A stretch of 64,000 bases of DNA from CALHVX01 sp964640725 (lineage in GTDB: Bacteria; Pseudomonadota; Gammaproteobacteria; Pseudomonadales; Azotimanducaceae), in assembly GCA_964640725.1 (NCBI GenBank), contig CAZXIJ010000001.1, positions 124,001 to 188,000 of the forward strand. Direction: 5' to 3'. The position numbers and the translations under genes were made by a program. The notes under the pieces are model-generated. The model was not told the origin of the DNA and searched no databases. It saw only the letters and a program-made list of their open reading frames with translations. Shown here piece after piece: positions 17,534 to 25,833 of the stretch. Positions within the stretch are counted from its first letter, which is position 1, and the number at the start of each line of letters is the position of its first letter.

Positions 17534-17561
17534 GCCCCGCCCGCACTGCTGCGGGCGGGGC
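17534..17561. terminator. Bidirectional hairpin terminator between soxA and soxD
   Basis: A perfect 12-pair GC-rich stem, GCCCCGCCCGCA and TGCGGGCGGGGC, with a four-base loop CTGC. On the minus strand it is followed by TCTTGTTTCC; on the plus strand the following bases are not T-rich. It lies between convergent soxA and soxD and could stop both transcripts, more convincingly the minus one. Confidence 0.7.
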
Positions 17562-17733
17562 GATTCGCTTCGGCGGGACGGGAGGGCGTTGGGAGCTGCC
17601 GTCGCGAACCGGTTGCTTGCCAACAACGTGCTCGAACTGCAAACGTCTCGAGCGGGCCAGCAACCTTGGGCGCCATCTTCGCGGCGTCAGTCTGAATGCA
17701 AACTGAACCCGCTGCCAACAATTTGAGCCGCGG

Positions 17734-18333
17734 CTAGCGCGAGCGATTGCGCACCGCTTTCTTGACCAGGCGACGCGATTCCGGGCTCTCGTAAAAGCGA
17801 TCCCGGGCGGGCAAAACCAGGCTGCGCAGCATCTGGCCGTCAACGCGCTGTTGCTTGTCGACAAGCCCGTTGAGGAACAGTACGTAGGCCGTCAACGCAT
17901 AGGCTTCATCGTTCGTGAGGGTGCCGGGACTGGTTTGCGGCATGGCCCGGCGAATGTAGTCATAGAGCGTTGTGGCCTGCGGCCAGAAGCGTCCCACCAG
18001 CCGCGCGCTTGCAGGCACGGCGTCTCCTGGCCCCAGCGCATCGAACGGCGCACCGGTGCCCTCAGGCCCATGGCAGTGGGCACAGCGTCCGCGGTAGAGC
18101 GGCTCGCCCAGCCTCGCCGTCCCCGCGCCTTCAGGCACCGTACCCGCTGGCGCAAGGTCCGTATCCAGTCGGGCGATTTCGTCCGGGCCAAGCACTGCCC
18201 CCAGGGCCTCATAGCCAGACGGCCCAGCGTCTGAGTGCACCGCCCCGGACCACAGCAGCCCGCAGCAGAGCAGGCACAGCCAATGCAAAAGCCGGCCTCG
18301 GTCGGCGCGGGGCTGCCCGGCAAAGCGACTCAC
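17734..18333 (-). CDS. soxD: Monohaem cytochrome c, SoxD-like subunit
   Basis: A 199-residue periplasmic cytochrome with a signal peptide (RLLHWLCLLCCGLLWSGAVHS), one haem site C-A-H-C-H followed by GPEGTGAPF, and a probable axial methionine in RRAMPQTSPGTLTNDEAYALTAYVLF (position only; quoted in part as AMPQTSPGTLTNDEAY). It overlaps the soxC stop (ATGA) and would take electrons from SoxC. Classical SoxD is larger and dihaem; this is the short, one-haem form seen in some SoxCD and SorAB-like pairs. Confidence 0.78.
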   Translation of the reverse strand: MSRFAGQPRADRGRLLHWLCLLCCGLLWSGAVHSDAGPSGYEALGAVLGPDEIARLDTDLAPAGTVPEGAGTARLGEPLYRGRCAHCHGPEGTGAPFDALGPGDAVPASARLVGRFWPQATTLYDYIRRAMPQTSPGTLTNDEAYALTAYVLFLNGLVDKQQRVDGQMLRSLVLPARDRFYESPESRRLVKKAVRNRSR

Positions 18334-19541
18334 CGCAGCGGATCTGTCATCGCGAAGCGAATCTCGCCGTCGGCGGCGACCGCCCAGCTGCGCACCGCAT
18401 TGTTGTGATACAGGGTCCCCGGCGTGCGGTTTTGCTGATGCTCGCTGTAGCCGGGCTGCGTGGCCCCGCTACTGTCCGTGGCCCGGCTCATGAGCTGCGC
18501 CGGCTGGCCGTGCCAATCCCAACCGAGGCGGAAGCGCCGGGCCGCCCGGGGCAACGCCGGCCCGTCCAACCGTGCCTTGCGCCAACGGCGCCCACCATCC
18601 ACGGACACCTCGACCTTGCGCACAACGCCGAGGCCGCTCCAGGCCAAGCCGCTGATTTCCTGATAGCCGCGCGCGCTCAACCGCCGCGGGTAGGCAGGAT
18701 GAGTGATGAGCGACTTGGGCCCCATGGAGAAGGTAAACAGCTCGACCCGGCCGTCGGGGCGGCTGTCGGCGTAGCGCGCGGTCTCTTCTCGAGTCATGAA
18801 CGGGGCGTCAGAAAACTCCAGCCGCTTGAGCCACTTCACCGACATATTGCCTTCGAAACCCGGGAGCAGGAGGCGCAGCGGGTAGCCCTGAGCCGGCCGC
18901 AGGGCCTCACCGTTCTGCCCGAAAACCAGCAGCGCATCGTCCAGCAGCTTGGCCACAGGAATACTGCGTGTCATGGCCGCAGAATCGGCTCCCTCCGCCA
19001 GTGCCCAGCGGGCGCTGCCCTTCAGGCCAACGGCCTTGAGGACATCGCGCACGCGCACGCCCGTCCACTCGCTGTGACTGAAAAGCCCGTCGACATCGCC
19101 GGGACGCAGTTCGCCGGGAATGCGATCTGCAGGCTGCGTGCTGGCGAACCCGTTGCCCGAGCACTCGATGAAGTGATAGCGCGTCACCGCGGGAAAGCGC
19201 GCGAGTGTCGCCAGGTCAAAGCGCTTGGGGGTGTCGACCAGACCGTGGATCGCAAGCTCGTGCTCCGCGGCCGCGAGCGCAGGAATGCCGCCATGGTGGC
19301 GCTCGAAATGCAGGTCGCTGGGCGTGATCAGGCCAGTCAGCTCCCCGAGCGGCGTTTGCGACCAGCCCGACAGGGCACGGCCACTGACGATCCGGGCCAG
19401 CGCGGCCTCGCCGGCGCGCTCGCCGTTCTCTTTCGGCAATGCCCCTGGCGGCAGAGGACCGGCGCTCGCGCGAGTCCACCCTGCCGCAGCAGCGCTGCCA
19501 GCAAGCAGGGATTGCCGTTGGAGCCAGCGTCGGCGATTCAT
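18330..19541 (-). CDS. soxC: SoxC, molybdenum sulfane/sulfite dehydrogenase
   Basis: A 403-residue enzyme of the sulfite oxidase family. A Tat-like leader (NRRRWLQRQSLLAGSAAAAG) precedes the oxidoreductase molybdopterin domain; the Moco-coordinating cysteine is in HFIECSGNGFAS, and a C-terminal Mo-co dimerisation domain (KVEVSVDGGRRWRKARL) follows. SoxCD removes six electrons from the SoxY-bound sulfane sulfur, permitting full oxidation of thiosulfate to sulfate without sulfur globules. It is coded convergent to the soxXYZA operon and downstream of a lytic transglycosylase gene (45-base spacing). Confidence 0.88.
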   Translation of the reverse strand: MNRRRWLQRQSLLAGSAAAAGWTRASAGPLPPGALPKENGERAGEAALARIVSGRALSGWSQTPLGELTGLITPSDLHFERHHGGIPALAAAEHELAIHGLVDTPKRFDLATLARFPAVTRYHFIECSGNGFASTQPADRIPGELRPGDVDGLFSHSEWTGVRVRDVLKAVGLKGSARWALAEGADSAAMTRSIPVAKLLDDALLVFGQNGEALRPAQGYPLRLLLPGFEGNMSVKWLKRLEFSDAPFMTREETARYADSRPDGRVELFTFSMGPKSLITHPAYPRRLSARGYQEISGLAWSGLGVVRKVEVSVDGGRRWRKARLDGPALPRAARRFRLGWDWHGQPAQLMSRATDSSGATQPGYSEHQQNRTPGTLYHNNAVRSWAVAADGEIRFAMTDPLR

Positions 19542-19586
19542 GAGGGCAGGCAGCCGGGACGGTGCCGGGGCCAGAGCATCAGCGCG

Positions 19587-20228
19587 TTAGAGCGCTTCAA
19601 CCTGCGTGGCTTCGAGAACGCTGACGTGATGGCCGATCTTCGACAGGTAGCGCTCCGCAGCGCTGATGCGCCGGCTCTTGGGGCCAACGTTGTAGGCCTT
19701 GAGGGCGCAGGCTTCGCCGCCGCAGCGTTCCCGGTAGTGCGCGAGTACCTGCACGCCGCAGTAAATATTTTCGGCCGGATCAGACAGGTCCGGATTGCCG
19801 CAAAAGCGTCCCCAGTACTCCGGGCGCACCTGCGCCGGGCCGATCGCGCCCACGGAAGATCGCACGCCCTTGCGGAAGGAGCTTTCCGTCAGCACCAGGC
19901 TGGCGATCAGTTCCGGGCTGAAGTCATGGCGCTCGGAGGCTTCCAGAATCCACCCGGAGAACTCCTGTGCCGTGCCGGCGCGCACGCCAAAGGCGCGAGA
20001 CACCTTGGAGGCAAACTGATCGACTTCGGCCCGCCAGGGCTGTACCTGGGTTTGCGCCGGAACGGCAAAGGCGTGCCGGGCATAGCCGCGATCCGTGCTC
20101 ATGGTGCCAAGCACCAGCGCGAGGCCAAAGCACCCGGAGACCGCTGCGCCCTTGAACAGGGCGAGCAGACGTACGCCCTGAGGCAGCTGGCGCCATCGCT
20201 GTCGCAATGTGGTCTCCCTGGCTGTCAT
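19587..20228 (-). CDS. Lytic transglycosylase, SLT domain
   Basis: A 213-residue protein with one N-terminal membrane anchor (LLALFKGAAVSGCFGLALVLG) and a C-terminal goose-lysozyme-like SLT domain. The catalytic glutamate is in LVLTESSFRKGV, followed by the conserved GAIGPAQVRP and a late ALKAYNVGP. It cleaves peptidoglycan glycan strands in the periplasm. It lies just upstream of soxC on the same strand, though a functional link is unlikely. A TACACT sequence about 20 bases upstream of the ATG is a possible -10 element. Confidence 0.82.
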   Translation of the reverse strand: MTARETTLRQRWRQLPQGVRLLALFKGAAVSGCFGLALVLGTMSTDRGYARHAFAVPAQTQVQPWRAEVDQFASKVSRAFGVRAGTAQEFSGWILEASERHDFSPELIASLVLTESSFRKGVRSSVGAIGPAQVRPEYWGRFCGNPDLSDPAENIYCGVQVLAHYRERCGGEACALKAYNVGPKSRRISAAERYLSKIGHHVSVLEATQVEAL

Positions 20229-20456
20229 CGTCCCGTCGTCGCTCCAGTGTACCGGCTATACCGGCTCGGCTGCATCTTTGCGGACCAGTGCTCAACGGCA
20301 CCCGGTCAGCGATCACACGAATTGTCCTCGCCCCCGGGGCGGGTCATGTAAGGACTGGTGAGCTTAGCCTAGCAGCTGTGAACTCGCGCACACTGTCACC
20401 CGGCAGACAGCCTGCATACCGCGAGAATATCGCCATATTTTGACCGATTTATTGCT

Positions 20457-21461
20457 CTATGTCGTGAGCCCTTCGATGATGAGCTTGCGATCGTCAGGGC
20501 CGAGGTTGGCATAGGCCGCCGCAGTGCGGTCCACCAGGTCGCCGTAGCGCTGCTTGATCTGGCCGGGCACATCCTTCGGCTCGCCGACCACCGCAAAGGC
20601 CTGCAGCAGATCGTCCGTGATCAGGGTGCCCATCTCGTCCCAGCGGCCCTGCTTGGAGAGTGTGTTCAGCTCGCCCTGCAGCTCGCCGGCGCCGATGGAC
20701 TCCAGCACCGGCCGGTAGGCGGGCGTCGAGCCGTAGAACGCGATCTGCTTGCGCGTCGCGACCTTGGCCTGATCGAGGCCCTCTTCCGTGCTGCCCGTGC
20801 AGACGAACACCGGATAGGAGATCTGAAAATCCGACCGGGCCTTGCCAGCTTTGGCAAAGCCCTTCTCGAGCGCCGGCAGCGTGGTCTCGCGCAGATACTT
20901 CTCGGTCGTGAAGGCATGGATGATCACGCCGTCGGCCACCTCGCCGGCGACCTCGGTCATCATCGGCCCGACCGCTGCCAGGAACACCCGCGGCGCGCCG
21001 AACTCGGTGTTGGTGGGCGTGAACATCGGCGTCATCAGCGTGTGGGTGTAGAACTTGCCGGTAAACTCCAGCGGCGCGCCCTCGTGCCAGTTGGCCCAGA
21101 TCGCGCGCATGGACAGGATGAACTCGCGCATTCGCGCTGCCGGGCTCGACCAGGGCATGCTGAACCGCTTGGTAATGTGGGGCTTGATCTGCGACCCCAA
21201 TCCCAGGGTGAAGCGCCCTTTGGACGCGGCGTTCAGGTCGTGGCCGATGTTCGCCAGCGTCATGGGCGAGCGTGCGAAGGCAACCGCGATGCTGGTGGCC
21301 AGCTCCACCTGCTCAGTGACCTGGGCAGCCAGGAGCAGCGGGAAGAACGGGTCATGGGCCGTTTCTGCGGTCATGATCCCGGTATAGCCCATGGCTTCGA
21401 TGTCCCGGGCCTCGGCGGCCACGGTGTCCAGATTGCTGCTGACGCCGGTGTCTACTTTCAT
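20457..21461 (-). CDS. F420-type luciferase-like oxidoreductase, TIGR03617-like
   Basis: A 334-residue TIM-barrel flavin/F420-dependent enzyme. Family text includes GIMTAETAHDPFFPLLLAA, LATSIAVAFARSPM, and GRFTLGLGSQIKPHI. The sequence fits the TIGR03617 group of LLM oxidoreductases, best known in actinobacteria, with unknown substrate. It is the last gene of a minus-strand run with a histidine phosphatase, a crotonase and a second LLM enzyme (20457-24035), suggesting a role in degradation of a CoA-bound or hydrophobic substrate. AAAAGG lies ahead of the ATG. Confidence 0.82.
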   Translation of the reverse strand: MKVDTGVSSNLDTVAAEARDIEAMGYTGIMTAETAHDPFFPLLLAAQVTEQVELATSIAVAFARSPMTLANIGHDLNAASKGRFTLGLGSQIKPHITKRFSMPWSSPAARMREFILSMRAIWANWHEGAPLEFTGKFYTHTLMTPMFTPTNTEFGAPRVFLAAVGPMMTEVAGEVADGVIIHAFTTEKYLRETTLPALEKGFAKAGKARSDFQISYPVFVCTGSTEEGLDQAKVATRKQIAFYGSTPAYRPVLESIGAGELQGELNTLSKQGRWDEMGTLITDDLLQAFAVVGEPKDVPGQIKQRYGDLVDRTAAAYANLGPDDRKLIIEGLTT

Positions 21462-21509
21462 TGCTGATGCCTTTTTCTCGTTTTGAAACTGGGGGCGCGG
21501 GTCGCCGCG

Positions 21510-22169
21510 CTACTCGCTGTTCGGGGGCGCTGCGGCGACCGGGACGGCACCGTGCAGGAGCCCGTCCACCGGTCCTTTGCCGGCCACAAAGTGGCTGGGC
21601 TGCACCGACTGCTCGGTAAACTCCAGCCGGTAAAACACCTCGTTCGGGTGCCGGACGCGCCCGGCCATCGCCGGCTGCAGGCCCAGCAGCTCGGTCAGGA
21701 TCGCCCGGGATGTGACGCCGTGGGTCACGAGCCCGATGCGCTCTGCGCCGCGCCCCACGAGCTGCGCGAGCAGGGGGCGGATCCGCTCGATCAGATCCGG
21801 CGTGCTCTCGCCGCCGGGCGGGCAGTGCTCAAAGGGACGCTGCTGCCTTGACTCCCATTCTCGCGGGTACTGCGTCTTGATCTCGTCAAGGGTCAGGCCC
21901 GACCAGTGGCCGCAGTCCCGCTCCATGAGCAGGGCCTCGAAGCTGATCTCGGCGCTCAGGAAAGAGTTGAGCAAAAACGCGGTTTCCCGCGCCCGGCCCG
22001 AAGGCGAAACAATGAGCTCGTCAACGCCACCCAAATCGCGCAGGGCGCGACCGCTGGCGATCGACTGCTCCTGCCCGGCGGGGGTCAGCGCCGAGTCAAG
22101 ATGGCCCTGCATGCGACCTTCGACATTCCACTCAGTCTGCCCGTGGCGAATGATGTAGAGCGTATTCAC
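21510..22169 (-). CDS. Histidine phosphatase superfamily protein
   Basis: A 219-residue protein opening with YIIRHGQTEWN, the RHG catalytic signature of the phosphoglycerate-mutase-like branch. Conserved later features are SPSGRARETAF, a glutamate-rich ERDCGHWSGLT, and the second catalytic histidine in IGLVTHGVTSRA. Probable small-molecule phosphatase; substrate unknown. Its start overlaps the stop of the crotonase gene by four bases, so the two are translationally coupled. Confidence 0.85.
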   Translation of the reverse strand: MNTLYIIRHGQTEWNVEGRMQGHLDSALTPAGQEQSIASGRALRDLGGVDELIVSPSGRARETAFLLNSFLSAEISFEALLMERDCGHWSGLTLDEIKTQYPREWESRQQRPFEHCPPGGESTPDLIERIRPLLAQLVGRGAERIGLVTHGVTSRAILTELLGLQPAMAGRVRHPNEVFYRLEFTEQSVQPSHFVAGKGPVDGLLHGAVPVAAAPPNSE

Positions 22170-22987
22170 GATTCCCGGTAGTCCCCAAACTCTGCGTCAC
22201 GCTTGGAGAGCGCTTTCGTCAGGTTCTCGCGAATCTCTTTGAAGTGCGCCTGCGCCGTGGGCGTGAAGGTCGCGAGCTGCTGCAGCTCCGTGCCGGCGCG
22301 AATACCGGCCCGGATACCCATGGCATCCATCTGCCGATGTACGGCCCGCTTGTTGATTTGCTGCACGTCCGTGGGCACCCGGGCCACGCGCTCGGCAATG
22401 CCGAGCACCTCGGCTTCCAGCGCTGCAGCCGGGAACGCGCGGTTTGCGAAGCCGCACTCAACGGCCTCGGCGCCGGTCATGGAATCGCCGGTGAGCATCA
22501 ACTCCATGGCGCGTCGGAGACCAACGATCCAGGGGTAAAACTGGTTGTCTGGCGGCGAGATGGTGCGCACGACCGGGTAGCCGATCTGCGCGTCGTCCGC
22601 CACGTAAACCAGATCGCAGGCGGTCGCCAGCTCCGTGCCGCCAGCCAGGCAGTAGCCGTGCACCTGCGCGATGATCGGCTTGGCCATGTCCCACATACTG
22701 AAAAAACCGTCCACCACGTGCCGCGGCCAGTTCGACAGACCGCCGGCCGTGTAGTACGGCTGGCCTTTAGCGACGTTGGAAGTCAGATCGTAGCCGGCGG
22801 AAAAACAGCTGCCGGCGCCACGCACGATCGTGCAACGCACAGCATCGTCCTGGTCCGCTGCCTGGAGTGCCGCGAACAGCTCCGCGCGCAACTCGTTGGA
22901 CAACGCGTTGCGCTTGTCGGGCCGGTTCAGAGTGAGCCGGGCAACACCTTCGGCCGGCGAGTCGATCAACACTTTGGCGTCGCTCAA
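22166..22987 (-). CDS. Enoyl-CoA hydratase/isomerase (crotonase) family
   Basis: A 273-residue crotonase-fold protein. The oxyanion-hole segments are visible as GAGSCFSAGYDL and QVHGYCLAGGTELATACDL, which bind the CoA thioester. Members hydrate, isomerise or hydrolyse acyl-CoA substrates in beta-oxidation-like pathways; the exact reaction cannot be fixed from sequence. It lies between an LLM oxidoreductase (23016) and a histidine phosphatase (overlapping stop) in a four-gene run. Confidence 0.85.
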   Translation of the reverse strand: MSDAKVLIDSPAEGVARLTLNRPDKRNALSNELRAELFAALQAADQDDAVRCTIVRGAGSCFSAGYDLTSNVAKGQPYYTAGGLSNWPRHVVDGFFSMWDMAKPIIAQVHGYCLAGGTELATACDLVYVADDAQIGYPVVRTISPPDNQFYPWIVGLRRAMELMLTGDSMTGAEAVECGFANRAFPAAALEAEVLGIAERVARVPTDVQQINKRAVHRQMDAMGIRAGIRAGTELQQLATFTPTAQAHFKEIRENLTKALSKRDAEFGDYRES

Positions 22988-23015
22988 GGCTGCCTCCCGT
23001 TACCGCCGCCCCGGG

Positions 23016-24035
23016 CTAGGCGAAGGAAAAGTTGGCCTTCGTAAAGGCGTTGTAGGTGCGCTCCAGGTCGTTCGCATCGGCCGCCATGGGCGCGATGATG
23101 TGCGTGTGCACGCCCCCGGCCGCATCGCTGCGAATGCGTTCCTGAATCTCTGCTTCATTGCCGATGATGGCGATCTCGTCAATCAGCTCATCGGTGAGCG
23201 CACCGCTGGTCTTGTCGCGATCCTTGGCTGCCCAGCCTTCCGTAATCGTGCTCGCGGCATCCGGGTGACCGGCCCAGGCAAGGAACTTGTTGTAGACCGG
23301 CGTCGCGTAATACGGCGCAAAGGCCGCGCGGAACATGGAACGCCCGCGCTCCTTGTCGTCGGTACACAGCACCATGGCGCGGTTGACCACCTCAATCTGC
23401 TGCCAGTCCTTGCCGGCTTTCTCGGCGCCGGCCTTGAGCGCCGTCATCATCTTGGGCAGCGCGCTCTTGGGCCACAGGTTGAAGATCACGCCGTCGCCAA
23501 TCTCGGCGGCCATCTCGATCATCTTGGGGCGCAGCGCTGCCAGGTAGAGCGGCGGCGGGTTCTCTGCCGGTGCCTGCCGGTAGCCCTTGCTGTACAGGGT
23601 GTCGAGATCGGTGAAGTTGCTCTTCTCGCCGGCGAGCATGGCCCGCACCATGATTGCCGTTTCCTTGACGCGGGTGAGCGGCTTGTCGAGGGCAATCCCG
23701 TTCCACTGCCCCATGATGGTTTGCGACGAGGAGCCCAGCCCCATCACAAAGCGCCCCGGGAGGACCTGGGCAATCACGTTGGCAGTGGCTGCCAGCACCG
23801 CCGGCGTTCGGGTGTACACCGGCGTGACCGCGGTGCCGATGCGGATGCTGTCGGTGTGATGGGCGATGGCCGCGACCTGGGTGAGCGTGTCCGGCGCGCC
23901 GGAATCGCTGAACCAGGCATCCGGGAAGCCGTTCTGCTCGGCCCACTGGAGGCGCTCAATGGTTTGGCTGAGCTTGGGGCCCGCTGGCAGCGTGATCGCT
24001 ACCCGGGGCGTCGGAAGGTTGGTCTCGGTCGCCAT
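23016..24035 (-). CDS. F420-type luciferase-like oxidoreductase
   Basis: A 339-residue LLM-family TIM-barrel enzyme. Typical text: NGFPDAWFSDSGAPDTLTQ, the cofactor-binding IRIGTAVTPVYTRTPAVLA, and GRFVMGLGSSSQTIMGQW. It is the first gene of the minus-strand run that continues with crotonase, histidine phosphatase and a second LLM protein. A GGGGATT sequence precedes the ATG. The operator-like repeat at 24100-24111 lies about 65 bases upstream, between this gene and the divergent phosphotransferase. Confidence 0.82.
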   Translation of the reverse strand: MATETNLPTPRVAITLPAGPKLSQTIERLQWAEQNGFPDAWFSDSGAPDTLTQVAAIAHHTDSIRIGTAVTPVYTRTPAVLAATANVIAQVLPGRFVMGLGSSSQTIMGQWNGIALDKPLTRVKETAIMVRAMLAGEKSNFTDLDTLYSKGYRQAPAENPPPLYLAALRPKMIEMAAEIGDGVIFNLWPKSALPKMMTALKAGAEKAGKDWQQIEVVNRAMVLCTDDKERGRSMFRAAFAPYYATPVYNKFLAWAGHPDAASTITEGWAAKDRDKTSGALTDELIDEIAIIGNEAEIQERIRSDAAGGVHTHIIAPMAADANDLERTYNAFTKANFSFA

Positions 24036-24099
24036 GGCAATCCCCGGTATCCGGCAAAAACAGCCGCCAAGGGTGTCACCGAAAGCCCTTGCGAATCAA

Positions 24100-24111
24100 G
24101 CAAGTGCTTGC
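24100..24111. promoter_or_regulatory. Operator-like inverted repeat GCAAG-TG-CTTGC
   Basis: A five-base inverted repeat with a two-base centre between two divergent genes for an LLM oxidoreductase and an APH-like phosphotransferase. The core CAAG-nn-CTTG equals that of the motif reported for the TetR regulator KstR2. No regulator gene is beside it; binding is inferred only. Confidence 0.35.
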
Positions 24112-24164
24112 ACCAGTTACGGCCATCCGTAAGCTTGCGCGCCTGACCCGCTGCCGGAAAGACT

Positions 24165-25220
24165 GTGACCGACCATACCGATGTCGAACTGACCACCGTT
24201 CGCGACGCCCACCGATTTGACGAGGGCGCGCTTGCCGCCTATCTGCGCGAGCATGTTGACGGCTTTGAGGGGGACCTGACGGTCCGTCAGTTCGAGGGCG
24301 GGCAGTCCAACCCGACCTTCCAGCTGGAGGCCGGCGGGCGGCGTTACGTACTGCGCAAGCAACCCCCGGGCGAGCTGCTGCCGAGCGCCCACCAGGTCGA
24401 CCGGGAACACCGGGTCATGGCGGCGCTGGCCGACACACCTGTGCCCGTGCCGACCATGCACTGTCTGTGCGAGGACCCGGCCGTGCTGGGCACCAAGTTT
24501 TACGTGATGGAAATGATTGAGGGCCGGCTGTTCACGGAAACCCGCATCCCCTCGGAGGCGCCCGCGGACCGGCGCGCGATCTACCTGGATCTGGCCCGGG
24601 TGCTCGCAGAACTCCACAAGGTCGACCCGATCGCCGCCGGGCTCGAGACCTTTGGCCGCCCCGGCAACTACTACGAGCGCCAGGTCGGGCGCTGGAGCAA
24701 GCAGTATCGGGCCAGCAAGACCGAGCAGATCGACGCCATGGACGTGCTGATGGACTGGCTGCCCAAAAACTTGCCGGCGGACACAGACCCGGTGATCGTT
24801 CACGGCGACTATCGCCTGGGCAATACGCTGATCGCGCCAAAGGCGCCGCAGATCGTCGCGGTGCTGGACTGGGAGCTGTCGACCCTGGGCGACGGGCTGG
24901 CCGACCTGGGCTACATCTGCCAGGACTATCACGGCGCGAGCTACGAGGACGAAGGGCTGGCCGGCGCCGATCTGGAAGCCCTGGGCATCCCGACGGAGTC
25001 GGAACTGGTCGCCGCGTACTGCGAGCACGCCGGGCGCGAAGGGATCGACCACTGGACCTTTTACCTGGTCTACAACATGTTCCGCAGCGCAGCGATCATA
25101 CAGGGCGTGTACAAGCGCGGACTGGACGGCAACGCCAGCTCCGCAAAGGCATTGGAATACAAAGAAGCCGCGAGGATTCGTTCCGAGCGCGCCGTCGAAC
25201 TCCTGGAGGAGCGAGGATAG
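24165..25220 (+). CDS. APH/ACAD10-like phosphotransferase
   Basis: A 351-residue protein kinase-like fold enzyme of the aminoglycoside phosphotransferase superfamily. The N-lobe has FEGGQSNPTFQLEAGG and YVLRKQPPGELLPSAH with the conserved lysine; the C-lobe has the Brenner motif VIHGDYRLGNTLI and AVLDWELSTLGD. The RKQPPGELLPSAH text is typical of the branch linked to acyl-CoA dehydrogenases (ACAD10-like), thought to phosphorylate hydroxylated acyl substrates. The GTG start follows GGAAAGA. Followed, two bases after its stop, by ppa, which could pull a phosphoryl-transfer pathway forward. Confidence 0.85.
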   Translation: MTDHTDVELTTVRDAHRFDEGALAAYLREHVDGFEGDLTVRQFEGGQSNPTFQLEAGGRRYVLRKQPPGELLPSAHQVDREHRVMAALADTPVPVPTMHCLCEDPAVLGTKFYVMEMIEGRLFTETRIPSEAPADRRAIYLDLARVLAELHKVDPIAAGLETFGRPGNYYERQVGRWSKQYRASKTEQIDAMDVLMDWLPKNLPADTDPVIVHGDYRLGNTLIAPKAPQIVAVLDWELSTLGDGLADLGYICQDYHGASYEDEGLAGADLEALGIPTESELVAAYCEHAGREGIDHWTFYLVYNMFRSAAIIQGVYKRGLDGNASSAKALEYKEAARIRSERAVELLEERG

Positions 25221-25222
25221 TC

Positions 25223-25753
25223 ATGGATATCAGCAAAGTCAGTATTGGCGATAACCCGCCGGCAGAACTCAACGTCATCATCGAGGTGCCGTTGCGTTCG
25301 GACCCGATCAAGTACGAGTTCGAAAAGGACTCCGGCGCCATCTTCGTTGACCGCTTCCTGTACACAACGATGTTTTATCCGTGTAACTACGGCTTCGTGC
25401 CGCACACGTTGTCCGATGATGGCGACCCCGTGGACGTGATGGTGTACGGCCGCATGCCCGTACAGCCCGGTGCGGTACTGCCCGTTCGCGTGATCGGCAT
25501 GTTGGAGCTGGAAGACGAAGCCGGCGGCGACGAGAAAATCCTGGCCGTCCCGGCGCCAAAGATTACGCCGCTGTACGAGAAAGTGAACGACGTCAACGAC
25601 ATCGCCGAAATCGATCTGCAGCGCCTGGCGCACTTTTTCGAGCACTACAAAGATCTGGAACCGGACAAGTGGGTGCGGGTCGGCAACTGGCGCGACGCTG
25701 CTTTTGCGCGCACCACCGTGAACGAGGCGATTGAGCGCTACAACAACAGCTGA
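25223..25753 (+). CDS. ppa: Inorganic pyrophosphatase
   Basis: A 176-residue soluble family I pyrophosphatase. The active-site block is FYPCNYGFVPHTLSDDGDPV followed by DVMV, with the metal-binding aspartates in DGDPVD, and the K at EDEAGGDEKIL completes the usual pattern. It hydrolyses PPi released by, among others, acyl-CoA synthetases. The ATG lies two bases past the stop of the phosphotransferase gene with GAGGAG just ahead, so the two are co-transcribed. Confidence 0.93.
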   Translation: MDISKVSIGDNPPAELNVIIEVPLRSDPIKYEFEKDSGAIFVDRFLYTTMFYPCNYGFVPHTLSDDGDPVDVMVYGRMPVQPGAVLPVRVIGMLELEDEAGGDEKILAVPAPKITPLYEKVNDVNDIAEIDLQRLAHFFEHYKDLEPDKWVRVGNWRDAAFARTTVNEAIERYNNS

Positions 25754-25767
25754 ACAAAGCGTTGAGC

Positions 25768-25785
25768 AAAGCGCAGCGCGCTTTT
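25768..25785 (+). terminator. Possible weak terminator after ppa
   Basis: A seven-pair stem AAAGCGC / GCGCTTT with a three-base loop and a run of four Ts overlapping the stem end, 14 bases after the ppa stop. The short T tract makes it weak. Confidence 0.45.
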
Positions 25786-25833
25786 CCGCTACCATAGCGG
25801 CGCCCGCCCACAGCGAGAGCACGGAGCGCCGCT

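Noticed and set aside
17970..20351. 793-codon ORF on the plus strand
   Set aside because: It is antisense to soxD, soxC and the lytic transglycosylase, all of which have clear motifs; the translation has none.
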